Below, piece by piece: positions 53,835-63,040 of a stretch of DNA of 64,000 nucleotides. Origin of the DNA: Taibaiella helva (GTDB lineage Bacteria > Bacteroidota > Bacteroidia > Chitinophagales > Chitinophagaceae); the NCBI RefSeq assembly GCF_003545695.1, contig NZ_QUZZ01000017.1, positions 1 through 64,000 on the forward strand, read 5' to 3'. A program made the position numbers and the translations under genes. Each line of letters begins with the position of its first letter. Positions within the stretch are counted from its first letter, which is position 1. A model generated the notes under the pieces. That model saw only the letters and a program-made list of their open reading frames with translations. It did no database searches and had not been told where the DNA came from.

Positions 53835-55847
53835 ATGCGCTTTAACACTGCTTCCGGTCCTGCTTCTGCTTCCGAAAAGAACGATATCCATTTTGGCAAA
53901 CTGGTGAAAGGCCTGCCTGTACCGATATTTACCTGTAATAAAAAGGGGATCCTGACCTTTTATAATGAGGCTGCCGCCAGGCTTTGGGGAGATGAGCCGC
54001 GTACCGGGAAAGATACCTGGCACCATGCCTGGCAATTGTTCTATCCCGGCGGGCAAACGATGCCACCCGAAAACAGCCCGGTCATGAAAGCCTTAAAAGA
54101 ACCGGAACCGGGACCTGCCGAGCTGATTGTGAAGGGCAGGGATGGCCGGATCCGCCATCTTCAGGTCTATCCCGCCCTCATTGCCGGAGCGGAACACGAA
54201 GAGGCGACAGCCAGCTTTACATTGATCGATGTCAGCGGGCAAAAGAGCGGCGAAGAAAAGCAGGCCATGCTATCCGCTATTGTTGAATCTTCCGACGATG
54301 CGATCATCAGTAAAGACCTGAACGGCATGATCATGAGCTGGAATAAGGGCGCCCAGAAGATCTTCGGTTACCGGGAGGAAGAAGTGCTGGGCAAACATAT
54401 CAGCATTTTGATTCCCGAAGCGCTGCAGGATGAGGAAGAACGGATCATCAGCAGCATCAGGGCCGGTAAAAGGATCGACCACTTCCAGACGATGCGCCTG
54501 CATAAAGAAGGTTATGAGATTCCCATCTCGCTTACCATATCTCCTATTAAAGATCCTTCGGGAAAGATCACGGGGGCTTCCAAGATCGCCAGGGATGTAT
54601 CGGAGCGACTGCATGCTACGAAGATGATCGAACAAACGGCCCGCAGGCTGGAGCTGCTTTATGATATCGGGCGTACAATATCGGAAAAGCTGGATGTACA
54701 GGCCGTGCTTCAGAGGGTGACCGACGCCACCACCCACATTACCGGCGCTGCCTACGGCGCGTTCTTTTACAATACCGTCAACGAGCAAGGCGAGTCTTTT
54801 ATGCTTTATACGCTTTCGGGCGCTAACCGTTCTGATTTTGAAAAGCTGGGTATGCCCCGGAACACCGAGGTATTTCATCCGACCTTTAGCGGGGAAGGTA
54901 TCGTGCGATCCGACGACATTACCCAGGACTCGCGTTACGGCCACAACCCTCCGTATTTCGGAAAGCCTGAAGGACATTTACCTGTTGTCAGCTACCTGGC
55001 CGTACCCGTGGTTTCGGTATCCGGCGAAGTGATCGGTGGCTTATTCCTTGGCCATCCACAACCCGGTATTTTCAGCGAAGAGCATGAAGATATTGTCAGC
55101 AGCATTGCCTCACAGGCTGCGGCCGCGCTCGACAACTCCCGGCTTTTCGAAGAACTGAAAAGCGTGAGCGCTAAAAAAGATGAATTCATTGCGCTGGCGA
55201 GCCACGAGCTCAAAACGCCCCTTACTTCAATCAAAGGCTACCTGCAGATCCTGAACAGAAGCAACCAGGAAGGAATAAGCAAGCTTTTCATCGACAAGCT
55301 TATTAACCAGGTAGAGAAGCTGAACGTGCTGATCACCGACCTGCTGGATGTTTCCAAAATAGAAGCCGGTAAGCTACGGTTCCATTGCGAAACCTTCGAT
55401 CTGAGGCAATTGCTTCGCGACAACCTCGATACCTTTCACCATACTGTCCAGAGCCATCGCATTGTCTATGACGACAAAGGCGATGCGGTCTGGATCAATG
55501 CCGACCGGCAGCGTATCGAGCAGGTGATCATCAACCTGGTCACCAATGCGATCAAATACTCACCTCATGCCGACAAGATTTATGTAAGCCTGCAGGACAG
55601 CGAGGGCCGGGCTGCTCTTGCCGTAAGGGACGAAGGCATCGGCCTGAACGAAGACCAGCAGAAGAAGATCTTTACGCGTTTTTACCGGGCGGAAGGGACC
55701 AACGATATTCCGGGCCTGGGACTGGGCCTGTACCTGAGCAAGGAAATTATCGACCGCCACCACGGCCATCTTACGGTATCAAGCATACCCGGCAAAGGCT
55801 CTGTTTTCCAGTTTACCCTGCCCCTGGCTGCTGCCCCGGCAGAGTAA
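53835..55847 (+). CDS. PAS-PAS-GAF sensor histidine kinase
   Basis: 670 aa, no membrane segments, so cytoplasmic. PAS 1 about 15-130, PAS 2 about 145-262 (AIVESSDDAIISKDLNGMIM), GAF about 285-430 (AVLQRVTDATTHITGAAYGA), HisKA with His near 457 (ALASHELKTPLTSIKGYL), HATPase_c (INLVTNAIKYSPH, VRDEGIGLNEDQ, LGLGLYLSKEI). It probably senses an internal signal such as redox or light/chromophore, but no chromophore Cys is evident. No response regulator is adjacent. Confidence 0.92.
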   Translation: MRFNTASGPASASEKNDIHFGKLVKGLPVPIFTCNKKGILTFYNEAAARLWGDEPRTGKDTWHHAWQLFYPGGQTMPPENSPVMKALKEPEPGPAELIVKGRDGRIRHLQVYPALIAGAEHEEATASFTLIDVSGQKSGEEKQAMLSAIVESSDDAIISKDLNGMIMSWNKGAQKIFGYREEEVLGKHISILIPEALQDEEERIISSIRAGKRIDHFQTMRLHKEGYEIPISLTISPIKDPSGKITGASKIARDVSERLHATKMIEQTARRLELLYDIGRTISEKLDVQAVLQRVTDATTHITGAAYGAFFYNTVNEQGESFMLYTLSGANRSDFEKLGMPRNTEVFHPTFSGEGIVRSDDITQDSRYGHNPPYFGKPEGHLPVVSYLAVPVVSVSGEVIGGLFLGHPQPGIFSEEHEDIVSSIASQAAAALDNSRLFEELKSVSAKKDEFIALASHELKTPLTSIKGYLQILNRSNQEGISKLFIDKLINQVEKLNVLITDLLDVSKIEAGKLRFHCETFDLRQLLRDNLDTFHHTVQSHRIVYDDKGDAVWINADRQRIEQVIINLVTNAIKYSPHADKIYVSLQDSEGRAALAVRDEGIGLNEDQQKKIFTRFYRAEGTNDIPGLGLGLYLSKEIIDRHHGHLTVSSIPGKGSVFQFTLPLAAAPAE

Positions 55848-55859
55848 GCTACGCCATGC

Positions 55860-56789
55860 TTATGCGAAAACAGGAAGCCTTTTAAAACCTGAAGGCGCCG
55901 TCTTATACCGCTTCTTGAATGCCGCTGAAAAATAATCCGTCCGGCGAAAGCCGCTAAGCACGCTGATCTCCGCGATCGGCAGGTCGGTAGTGCGCAGCAG
56001 CAGCTCCGCATGCTTTAGCCGTAGCGCCTGGATATACTGGTGCGGCGCGCAGGCGCTGAACTGCTTGAATATCCTGCTGAAATGAAAAGGGCTGGCGTAA
56101 CAGTGCCGGGAAAGGTCGGCCAGGGAAATGTCCTCTGTGAAATGTTCGAAAATGTAGCTCTTCGCCCGTTCGATAGTACCGGAATGATTACGGACCATCC
56201 GCTTATCCAGGGGCTTGCTGCGACTCTGGCCGCTAAGCGTATCGAGCAATATGCGCACAAGGTCCTGTACCAGCAAGGCGACATGCTCTTCTTTAGCCTG
56301 CTCCGCCTGCATTTTGCCCAGGTAATAATAAACATACTCCAGCTCCGGCGTTCCGGCAAGCTGCAGCGATGCATAGCTGTTACCATAATACTGGACCTGG
56401 GGCACTACGCCATACTGTTCGTTAAGCAGCCGGAAGACCGCTTCGGGACGTTCAAGGCTGGCATATACCAGCGGCTGGGTCTGTACGGCTCCGGGTACGA
56501 TCTTGTACCGGGGCTTATCGGTGAAGAGATGGCCATGGTATCCTCCGGGCATATCTACAGGAGGAATAAAGAGCGGGTTATTGCCCTGCATGAAGAAGAT
56601 CGTAAAGCACCGGCTGCTGCTGTTATCAGCGGCAAACTGCTTCCATACGGTTTGTCCGGGGCCGGCAATGCCGACAATGCCCGGAGTGCAGGGTGTTTTA
56701 AAATCGATCAGCCGGCTGCCCTCTGCGGGCAGGTGACGGCCTGATGTGTCAGCATGATACATGCTGTACATCGCCATTTCTGTTGCCAT
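55860..56789 (-). CDS. AraC-family transcriptional regulator
   Basis: 309 aa. The C-terminal ~100 residues form the AraC two-HTH domain (SLADLSRHCYASPFHFSRIF; ISVLSGFRRTDYFSAAFKKR). The N-terminal ~200 residues are a cupin-like effector domain of the DUF6597 type. The target is unknown; the ~860-bp gene-free region to its right may be its control region. Confidence 0.85.
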   Translation of the reverse strand: MATEMAMYSMYHADTSGRHLPAEGSRLIDFKTPCTPGIVGIAGPGQTVWKQFAADNSSSRCFTIFFMQGNNPLFIPPVDMPGGYHGHLFTDKPRYKIVPGAVQTQPLVYASLERPEAVFRLLNEQYGVVPQVQYYGNSYASLQLAGTPELEYVYYYLGKMQAEQAKEEHVALLVQDLVRILLDTLSGQSRSKPLDKRMVRNHSGTIERAKSYIFEHFTEDISLADLSRHCYASPFHFSRIFKQFSACAPHQYIQALRLKHAELLLRTTDLPIAEISVLSGFRRTDYFSAAFKKRYKTAPSGFKRLPVFA

Positions 56790-57652
56790 AAATATCCGGT
56801 CTTAATGTCTTTAATCTTCTTTACAGGTGCCAGAACCGGCACCCGGGACTACTGCTCAGCTACTGTTTCCGATTTATTGTACGCCTTTGTGATTGCTGTT
56901 TTCTCTCAATGTCCTTTGCTAGCGCCTGCTTCCGTTGTTCCGCTTCCGGGGCCGGAAATTTAGGTCCGGTTGCGGTGTTCTGCAACCGGACCGGCCCCCA
57001 GTGAAAAAAGAACTTTCTATTGCATGATGTCCGTTAATGAGACAGATGAAATGGTCATCAGTACTATATCGAAGGAATGCTATAGAAGACTTTTATGAAA
57101 GGGTAAAGGTTGGGCCGGTTCCGGTCGAAAAGCAAAAAAACACAACAGCAGTCCGGCAGACAGCTAATCTCCCGGAAAACAGGTAGCACAAGACTTTCCG
57201 GCTATTCGCCGCCCCGGAGAAGCCGTCTCCGGCAACAGCGAAGCTAAGCATGCTGCATCCGGGATATGCTTATTGTTTGCAGCCATAGCGCCACACCGAA
57301 CAGCTCGGGAAAAGACCGGACGACAATGCGTTGTTCCCGGAGGAAAGCTTCCTGTTTTTCTCAACATTTGTAAAGGTTCCGGTCACTGATCAGACGAGCT
57401 TTGTTCTCTGATTCCAGGAACAATGCAAACACACAAAAATGATCTCTGCGATGCGCTTAAAGACAATACCGTGATCTTTCCTTCCCGGCGAAGAAAGTCA
57501 TACCGGAAGAGCAGCCTGTCGATGCCGGCAGATACCTGGAGCGCTACAGGAAGTACGACAGTTTCCCGCTCGACGTGAACCATATGCTGCCTTTCCGGAG
57601 ACGCGGGCACTACCGGAATAGTGGTACCTTTGCCCCCTTTAAAAGAAAGCAT
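56790..57652. other. Gene-free stretch upstream of AraC and DUF4268
   Basis: No supported gene. GGTCCGGTTGC (56963-56973) and GCAACCGGACC (56982-56992) form a perfect 11-bp hairpin with no T-run. TACCTTTGC (57625-57633) fits a -7 element for the DUF4268 gene. Otherwise nothing is seen. Confidence 0.5.
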
Positions 57653-58114
57653 TTGTATTCGAAAGCGGAAGCATCAGCGATCAGGGAAGCCTTCTGGACA
57701 GCATTTGGCCAGTATATGGCCCTGCAGCTGTCGGCCGAAGGCCTTAAAATCAACTGGATCAATTACCGTACCGGTATCCGGCACCTGCAATTCCGCATGG
57801 AAGCCGGCCCCGATAAGGCTTGCATTGCGATCGAGCTATCAGCTCCCGATGCCGGCATACGGGAGCTGATGCTGGAACAATTCCGTGCTTTGCGCAGCAT
57901 GCTGGAAGCGCATACGGAGGAAGTATGGCGATGGGATAATACGGTCGATAACGGGCAGGGCAGGGTCGTCAGCCGCATTGGTACCTGCATGGAAGGTGTA
58001 AGCATTTTCAGGCAGGGAGACTGGCCGGCGCTGATCTCTTTTTTCAAGCCCAGGATGATGGCCCTGGATGCCTTCTGGACCGATGCGCAGCATGGCTTTG
58101 AGCTGTTCCGCTAA
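57653..58114 (+). CDS. DUF4268 family protein
   Basis: 153 aa. Pattern YSKAEASAIREAFWTAFGQY, INYRTGIRHLQFRM, WPALISFFKPRMMALDAFW matches DUF4268. The start is taken at TTG 57653 because homologues begin with M/L-YSK and a -7-like element lies at 57625; the longer frame to 57575 would start upstream of it. The function of the family is unknown. It overlaps the convergent DUF5686 gene by 4 bp. Confidence 0.75.
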   Translation: MYSKAEASAIREAFWTAFGQYMALQLSAEGLKINWINYRTGIRHLQFRMEAGPDKACIAIELSAPDAGIRELMLEQFRALRSMLEAHTEEVWRWDNTVDNGQGRVVSRIGTCMEGVSIFRQGDWPALISFFKPRMMALDAFWTDAQHGFELFR

Positions 58115-60636
58115 AGTGCCAGCACGATACGGCCCCGCACCCCCCAGCCGGTGGTTCCGGGGAGATCGAGGTAAGTGAACCGCCGCACGACATCCACACG
58201 CAGGACCTTAAAAATATTGGAAATTCCCAGGCTGGCCTCGATATAGGGCCCGCGGTCGAGGGTATGCATACAGCGGCGGCCACGGGTGTCGACCGGGAAA
58301 TCGAAAAGCCCGGTAGGTCTACGTTCCGGCAGGTTGTCGCTGCCGACCGTGCCGTATAAGGCTTTGAAGGAAGCAGCTTCCCGCAGCTGCAGCTTATTGA
58401 GCAGGGGTATCTTATTCAGGAAAAAACCGTTGAAAGAATGATCGATATTGAGACTGATATAGCGGTCGCTCACAAATTCCATAAAGTTCATCAGGTTGTA
58501 CGACTGTAGCTGGTAAGCATAGGTCTGGTTGGCCTTATGAATATACAGGAGCGGGAAAGGGACATGTCCCCATATGCGGCCGCCTTCCAGCACCACATCC
58601 GAGTAGCCCAGCTGGGAAAGATAGAAGCGTTTGAAGATGTTGAGCGTAAGGCTTTGATAGCTGTAATCGGCGTTCAGCAAGCCTTTGATACCGATCGTAC
58701 CCCTCAGGGTAAAAATGGGGTAGGCGTTGAATACCGGTCGCCTGAATTTCTTTCCCTGGTAGAACTGCTCATGCGGCGCCCAGCGCAGCTCCCCGCTCAG
58801 CTCGAAGAGGGTAAGCTCCCTGCGGAAAGCTGAGGGGCTGCCTTGTCCCGTACGGTAAATAAGACCGCCGGCAGGTGTTTGCACGCTATAAGTAAAGCCG
58901 GCACGGAAGGAAAGATGCTCGCGGGTCTCATGGAAGTATTCGATATTCCATTTGCGGTTGTACAGCCACTTATCATTCTTCCCCCGTTTAAAGGAGAGCA
59001 GGAAATTATCTTCCTCCACGAAAGCCAGGTCCTGGCCGGGTATCTGGGTTTCATAGCTGTGGCGCAGGCTCAGCGACCGTACGGGAAATTCAAATACCGA
59101 ACGGTCGGTAAGTGAATAAGTAACACCGGCATTGTATTTCCAGCGCTTATCCCGGAAGCCGTAAGCCAGGTGGCCTTCCAGCATGAACTTCCTGCTAAAG
59201 TCAACCGTAGTACGCCCGCCCAGCTTCAGCCGGAAGCCCTCTACGGGATTGAAGCTATAGAAGGAGCCCACTGGTCCTATTTCAAGGGGGCCAAGCACCT
59301 CATAGCCGGAAAGGGCCAGGGTAAGGAGATTGGTCGCGCGCTTAAAGGCCGGAAGCCGTTTCAAAGTGTCCAGATGTGCCGCAACATCGGCTTCCGCAGG
59401 GCTTAGCGCTACCGGGCGCAACCTGGCCCATTCCTCATCGCTCAATATTTCTTTCCCCTGTTGCGCTGCGGGCAGGCTATCCAGTGGAGGTAGCCTGTGC
59501 TGGTAATCTGAAAGAGAAACGGTCCTTTCGCCATAGAGTCCCTTCTTCTGCGAAAAGACATACATTTCCATGCCCAGGCTGCTTTGCTTCAGGTAGTCGT
59601 TACCTGCATCGCTGCGCTGGTAGTTCAATGTTATCTTAAGGTCCTTTACCCAGTTGAGGTTGATGTTCCGGTTGACGGTCATTTCTGCTTTCGATACCGC
59701 ATAGCTGCTGTCCAGGCGGATCAGCAGGGTTCCTTTAAACAGCAGGTCGGTTTTATTCCTTGGATAGAATTCGAGCCGGACCAGCCAGGGGCGCTTGTCC
59801 TTAAGCGTATCGGTAATATAGTATTTGTAAAAAGAAGGCGCCATACCAGCGATGGGGCTCAGCAGCTGCTGATCGCCGAGGAGGATGTTGTTGTCGTAGA
59901 TATCCGTGCTGCTGTAGATCTTGTCCAGGTAGGCTTCCAATCCATTATCGTCGACAATACCATTAAGTGTGGCTTTCCGTTCATCCAGCGGAAGCGTTTG
60001 GGAGCGACCTGTAAGCGTATCGCGGATATAGCGGCTGGCCTTTTCATGAACAAATACGGGCAGCACCGCTTTACCCGGGACCTTGGTGGTATCGGCATTC
60101 CGGTACAGGTAAGCGCCAAGCGTATTTTTCCGGTCCGGCTTCCGGCTGCTCCGGTCGCGGAGAAAAGAGACCTGCAGCTTTTCATAGCGGGTATAGGAAA
60201 GCGGCCCGGGGCCGGGGTTGTAATTGCGGTCCTTATGATCGATCACCTTACGGATCAGCGCCACCGCCGGGTTGTCCCGGTTACGGTACTTTTCCTTTGC
60301 ACCGCTGACCGATACCTCCGCCAGGGTAGTGCCTTGCTCTTCGAGCAGGATGTCGAGCGCCTGACGCGACTTTCCGGCCAGCGAAAAGATAAGCTCCTTA
60401 TACCCGAGCAGGGATACCCGCAGGCTGTCAGCAGGGCTACCCGCCTCCAGTATGAAGCGACCGTTATCATCGGTCAGATCGCCGATGGTCGTACCGGGAA
60501 GGCTTACGGTTACAAAAGAGAGCGGCGCCCCGGTCTTACTGTCCTTTACCTGTCCACTGATCCTTTCCTGCGCCCTAAGGCTGTGCCCGGTCAACAGCCC
60601 TGCCAGCAGGAGCCAAATACCAAATCCATTCATCAA
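58111..60636 (-). CDS. DUF5686 outer-membrane protein with carboxypeptidase-like domain
   Basis: 841 aa. Signal peptide (ending LRAQ), CarboxypepD_reg-like domain about 24-108 (ISGQVKDSKTGAPLSFVTVS), then DUF5686 (RNRDNPAVALIRKVIDHKDR) and a long strand-rich C-terminus typical of an outer-membrane barrel. Its function in Bacteroidota is not established. Confidence 0.88.
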   Translation of the reverse strand: MMNGFGIWLLLAGLLTGHSLRAQERISGQVKDSKTGAPLSFVTVSLPGTTIGDLTDDNGRFILEAGSPADSLRVSLLGYKELIFSLAGKSRQALDILLEEQGTTLAEVSVSGAKEKYRNRDNPAVALIRKVIDHKDRNYNPGPGPLSYTRYEKLQVSFLRDRSSRKPDRKNTLGAYLYRNADTTKVPGKAVLPVFVHEKASRYIRDTLTGRSQTLPLDERKATLNGIVDDNGLEAYLDKIYSSTDIYDNNILLGDQQLLSPIAGMAPSFYKYYITDTLKDKRPWLVRLEFYPRNKTDLLFKGTLLIRLDSSYAVSKAEMTVNRNINLNWVKDLKITLNYQRSDAGNDYLKQSSLGMEMYVFSQKKGLYGERTVSLSDYQHRLPPLDSLPAAQQGKEILSDEEWARLRPVALSPAEADVAAHLDTLKRLPAFKRATNLLTLALSGYEVLGPLEIGPVGSFYSFNPVEGFRLKLGGRTTVDFSRKFMLEGHLAYGFRDKRWKYNAGVTYSLTDRSVFEFPVRSLSLRHSYETQIPGQDLAFVEEDNFLLSFKRGKNDKWLYNRKWNIEYFHETREHLSFRAGFTYSVQTPAGGLIYRTGQGSPSAFRRELTLFELSGELRWAPHEQFYQGKKFRRPVFNAYPIFTLRGTIGIKGLLNADYSYQSLTLNIFKRFYLSQLGYSDVVLEGGRIWGHVPFPLLYIHKANQTYAYQLQSYNLMNFMEFVSDRYISLNIDHSFNGFFLNKIPLLNKLQLREAASFKALYGTVGSDNLPERRPTGLFDFPVDTRGRRCMHTLDRGPYIEASLGISNIFKVLRVDVVRRFTYLDLPGTTGWGVRGRIVLAL

Positions 60637-60879
60637 TACATTCCGATACTTTCTGAAAATACTTATTCCTTTTAGTCAGACAACCGGAGCGCCGCTTACC
60701 CTTATTCCGGGATATTGCCGGTCCTGTTTTCCAGGAGACGGCATCGTTCTACTAACTGCAAGACACGGCGAAAAGAATTCCGTACTATATCTTTTGATAA
60801 AGACCTCGTTTACCGGTATAAACGGCGGGTATGCCTGTTTTATTTTTTCCGAACTTGCCGCTGTACCCAAGATACCATA

Positions 60880-61389
60880 ATGGACCCCAACCGGAGACAC
60901 GGCGCAACCGGCGCCTTACTGGATGAATATGAACGGGCGCTACGCGACCTTAAGCAATGTGTCGGGCTTTTTGAAGAAAGGGAGCTGCCTGTGATCGTAG
61001 ACCCCCTGACGACGGATGAACGGTGCCGCTCGGTTCAAACCGTGCTGACGCATGTCGTGAGCAGCGCCTACAGCTATGCCGTCTATATCGGCAACCACCG
61101 GGGTATGGCGCTGCAACGGCCGCAGCCGGCGCTGAGGGACAGCAGGGCTGCTTACTTCGAAGACCTGGACCAGGCCTTCTCCTTTACCTTCAAGGTATTG
61201 GAACAAGTGCCCGATACAGCATTGGAAGAGCCGGATGAAGCCAGGAAGATCAAAACGACCTGGCAGCAGACCTATGATATCGAGCAAATGATGGAGCACG
61301 CGATCGTGCACCTGCTGCGGCACAGGCGCCAATTGGAAGGCTTCAGGCTATTGCTGGATAAAGACCCGCCCCTTACCGGTCAGCGCTGA
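60880..61389 (+). CDS. DinB-like protein
   Basis: 169 aa from ATG 60880 (MDPNRRHGATG). Four-helix bundle with possible metal-binding His in QTVLTHVVSS and MEHAIVHLLRHRRQL. DinB/DfsB proteins use thiol cofactors in some species. It overlaps the convergent TcdA gene by 17 bp. Confidence 0.75.
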   Translation: MDPNRRHGATGALLDEYERALRDLKQCVGLFEERELPVIVDPLTTDERCRSVQTVLTHVVSSAYSYAVYIGNHRGMALQRPQPALRDSRAAYFEDLDQAFSFTFKVLEQVPDTALEEPDEARKIKTTWQQTYDIEQMMEHAIVHLLRHRRQLEGFRLLLDKDPPLTGQR

Positions 61390-62104
61390 TCAGATCGCGG
61401 ATCACCACCGAAGCAGCTGTAGCGCCGAATACAGCCGGCAGGTAGGACATGGTACCATAGGCCGACTTTTTGAAATTGGACCCATCGGTCATCATCAGCG
61501 ATTCCTTTACCGGCGCTTCCGGCGAAAAGACCACCTTTATACCGTTGCGGATACCATCGCGGCGCAGCATTTTGCGCAGATGCTGCGCGAAAGGACACAT
61601 ATAAGTACCGGAAATATCGACTACCTGGAGCCGGGTGGGGTCCAGCTTGCCGCCGGCGCCCATCGAGCTGATGAGCGGATAGCCTTTGTAATAGGCCGCT
61701 TTCATAAACTTAAGCTTTGGAGAAATGCTATCGATCGCATCGACTACATAATTGTAAGGTTCGGCCAGGATCTGTTCCACTGCCTGCGGCCGGACGAATT
61801 CTTTGATCACTTCAAGCTCCAGCTCGGGATTGATCGCCTTCAGCCTTTCGGCCATCAGCTCCGCTTTGCTTTGGCCATGCGTGGTGGCCAGGGCCGGCAG
61901 CTGCCGGTTGCGGTTACTGGGATCAACGATATCGCCGTCTACAATAGTCATACGACCAATGCCGCCACGACAGAGAAACTCGGCGGCAAAAGAGCCTACG
62001 CCACCCATGCCCACGACCAGCACGCGGCTTCGGGCCAACCGCCCGAGCGCTTCTTTACCGATCAGCAGTTCTGTACGCGACAGCCAGGCGGTATCCTTCA
62101 TCAT
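61373..62104 (-). CDS. tcdA: tRNA threonylcarbamoyladenosine dehydratase (TcdA)
   Basis: 243 aa, E1-like ThiF fold. ATP loop GMGGVGSFAAEFL (31-43), N-R-N-R-Q (NRNRQLPAL), DAIDSISPKLKF, and GSNFKKSAYGTMSYLP. It cyclises t6A37 in tRNA to ct6A. It overlaps TatD by 4 bp (ATGA), so the two are translated as a unit. Confidence 0.92.
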   Translation of the reverse strand: MMKDTAWLSRTELLIGKEALGRLARSRVLVVGMGGVGSFAAEFLCRGGIGRMTIVDGDIVDPSNRNRQLPALATTHGQSKAELMAERLKAINPELELEVIKEFVRPQAVEQILAEPYNYVVDAIDSISPKLKFMKAAYYKGYPLISSMGAGGKLDPTRLQVVDISGTYMCPFAQHLRKMLRRDGIRNGIKVVFSPEAPVKESLMMTDGSNFKKSAYGTMSYLPAVFGATAASVVIRDLISADR

Positions 62105-62751
62105 AATGCAAAAACTGTTTTGAAATTTTTTTGGAGCTGCAAAATAAGCGCATCGGCGCCAGTTTTCCGAATCCGGACAGCAGCTCCATAGATCTTTTCC
62201 ACCGGGAGATCCATATCATCTGTTTCCAGGAAGAAACGGTCCGGAGGCATGGTCGCCAGGCTGGAAGCCGCCTGCACCTTATTTTCCAGCAAAGCTTTAC
62301 CAAAGGACAAGTAATATCCCTGCTGCAGCAAAGCCGCCGCCAGCTCCGGTTTCTTTTGAAACCCGTGCAGGATAACCGGGACCCGTACCCCTTTGAGCAA
62401 AGCCATAACCTCGGTATAAGCCCGCACGCAATGGATGATCAGCGGCTTGTTCAAACGCTCTGCCAGCGCGCTCTGCAGCCGGAATGCCTTTTCCTGCAGC
62501 GGCCACGGGGTGGGGCACACTTTATCGAGGCCGCATTCGCCTATCGCCAGCACCTTACTATCGGCTGCATAGCGCTCCAGCAGGTCCATCTGCGTCGCCA
62601 GGTCGTGCAGGTACCAGGGATGCAGGCCAAGGCTGTAATATTGGCCATCAGCAATCAGCTCAAAGCGATCGTAACGGTTCTTTAAGGCAAATGTATCGGG
62701 TCCGGTATCTTCCTGGTGGGTATGAATATCTATATAAGAAGGCAATAGCAT
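62101..62751 (-). CDS. TatD-family hydrolase
   Basis: 216 aa from ATG 62751 (MLLPSYIDIHTHQ); the longer frame to 62805 adds a hydrophobic tail in the promoter. Metal ligands: HTH (8-10), Glu in IGECGLD, His in IIHCVRAY and ILHGF, and Asp in FLETDD. Shorter than the usual 260 aa. TatD enzymes are metal-dependent nucleases. Confidence 0.85.
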   Translation of the reverse strand: MLLPSYIDIHTHQEDTGPDTFALKNRYDRFELIADGQYYSLGLHPWYLHDLATQMDLLERYAADSKVLAIGECGLDKVCPTPWPLQEKAFRLQSALAERLNKPLIIHCVRAYTEVMALLKGVRVPVILHGFQKKPELAAALLQQGYYLSFGKALLENKVQAASSLATMPPDRFFLETDDMDLPVEKIYGAAVRIRKTGADALILQLQKNFKTVFAL

Positions 62752-63040
62752 GGTCAGCAAAAATAACGGCTTTACAGATAGCAAAACACGGCTAAGTATA
62801 TACACATTATAAAAAAGATTATTTAGAAATAATTTTGTAGTGATGAGAAAATTTCTACTTTTGTTTCACAAATCATTAGCAATTTTTCTTCTTTTAAAGC
62901 ATAAAATAATATTCAAAAATTCATAACTATTTAGTAATAAACAAAAAGAAGAAAACATAATTCATGTTCCTTTTTTTGTTAATTATCTTGTACTTGCAAT
63001 AATGTTTGTATTTGATTAACGATTTGATATCCTTTTATTC

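Noticed and set aside
57575-57652. Longer start for the DUF4268 protein
   Set aside because: The extra residues are outside the family and lie over a -7-like element; TTG 57653 fits homologue starts.
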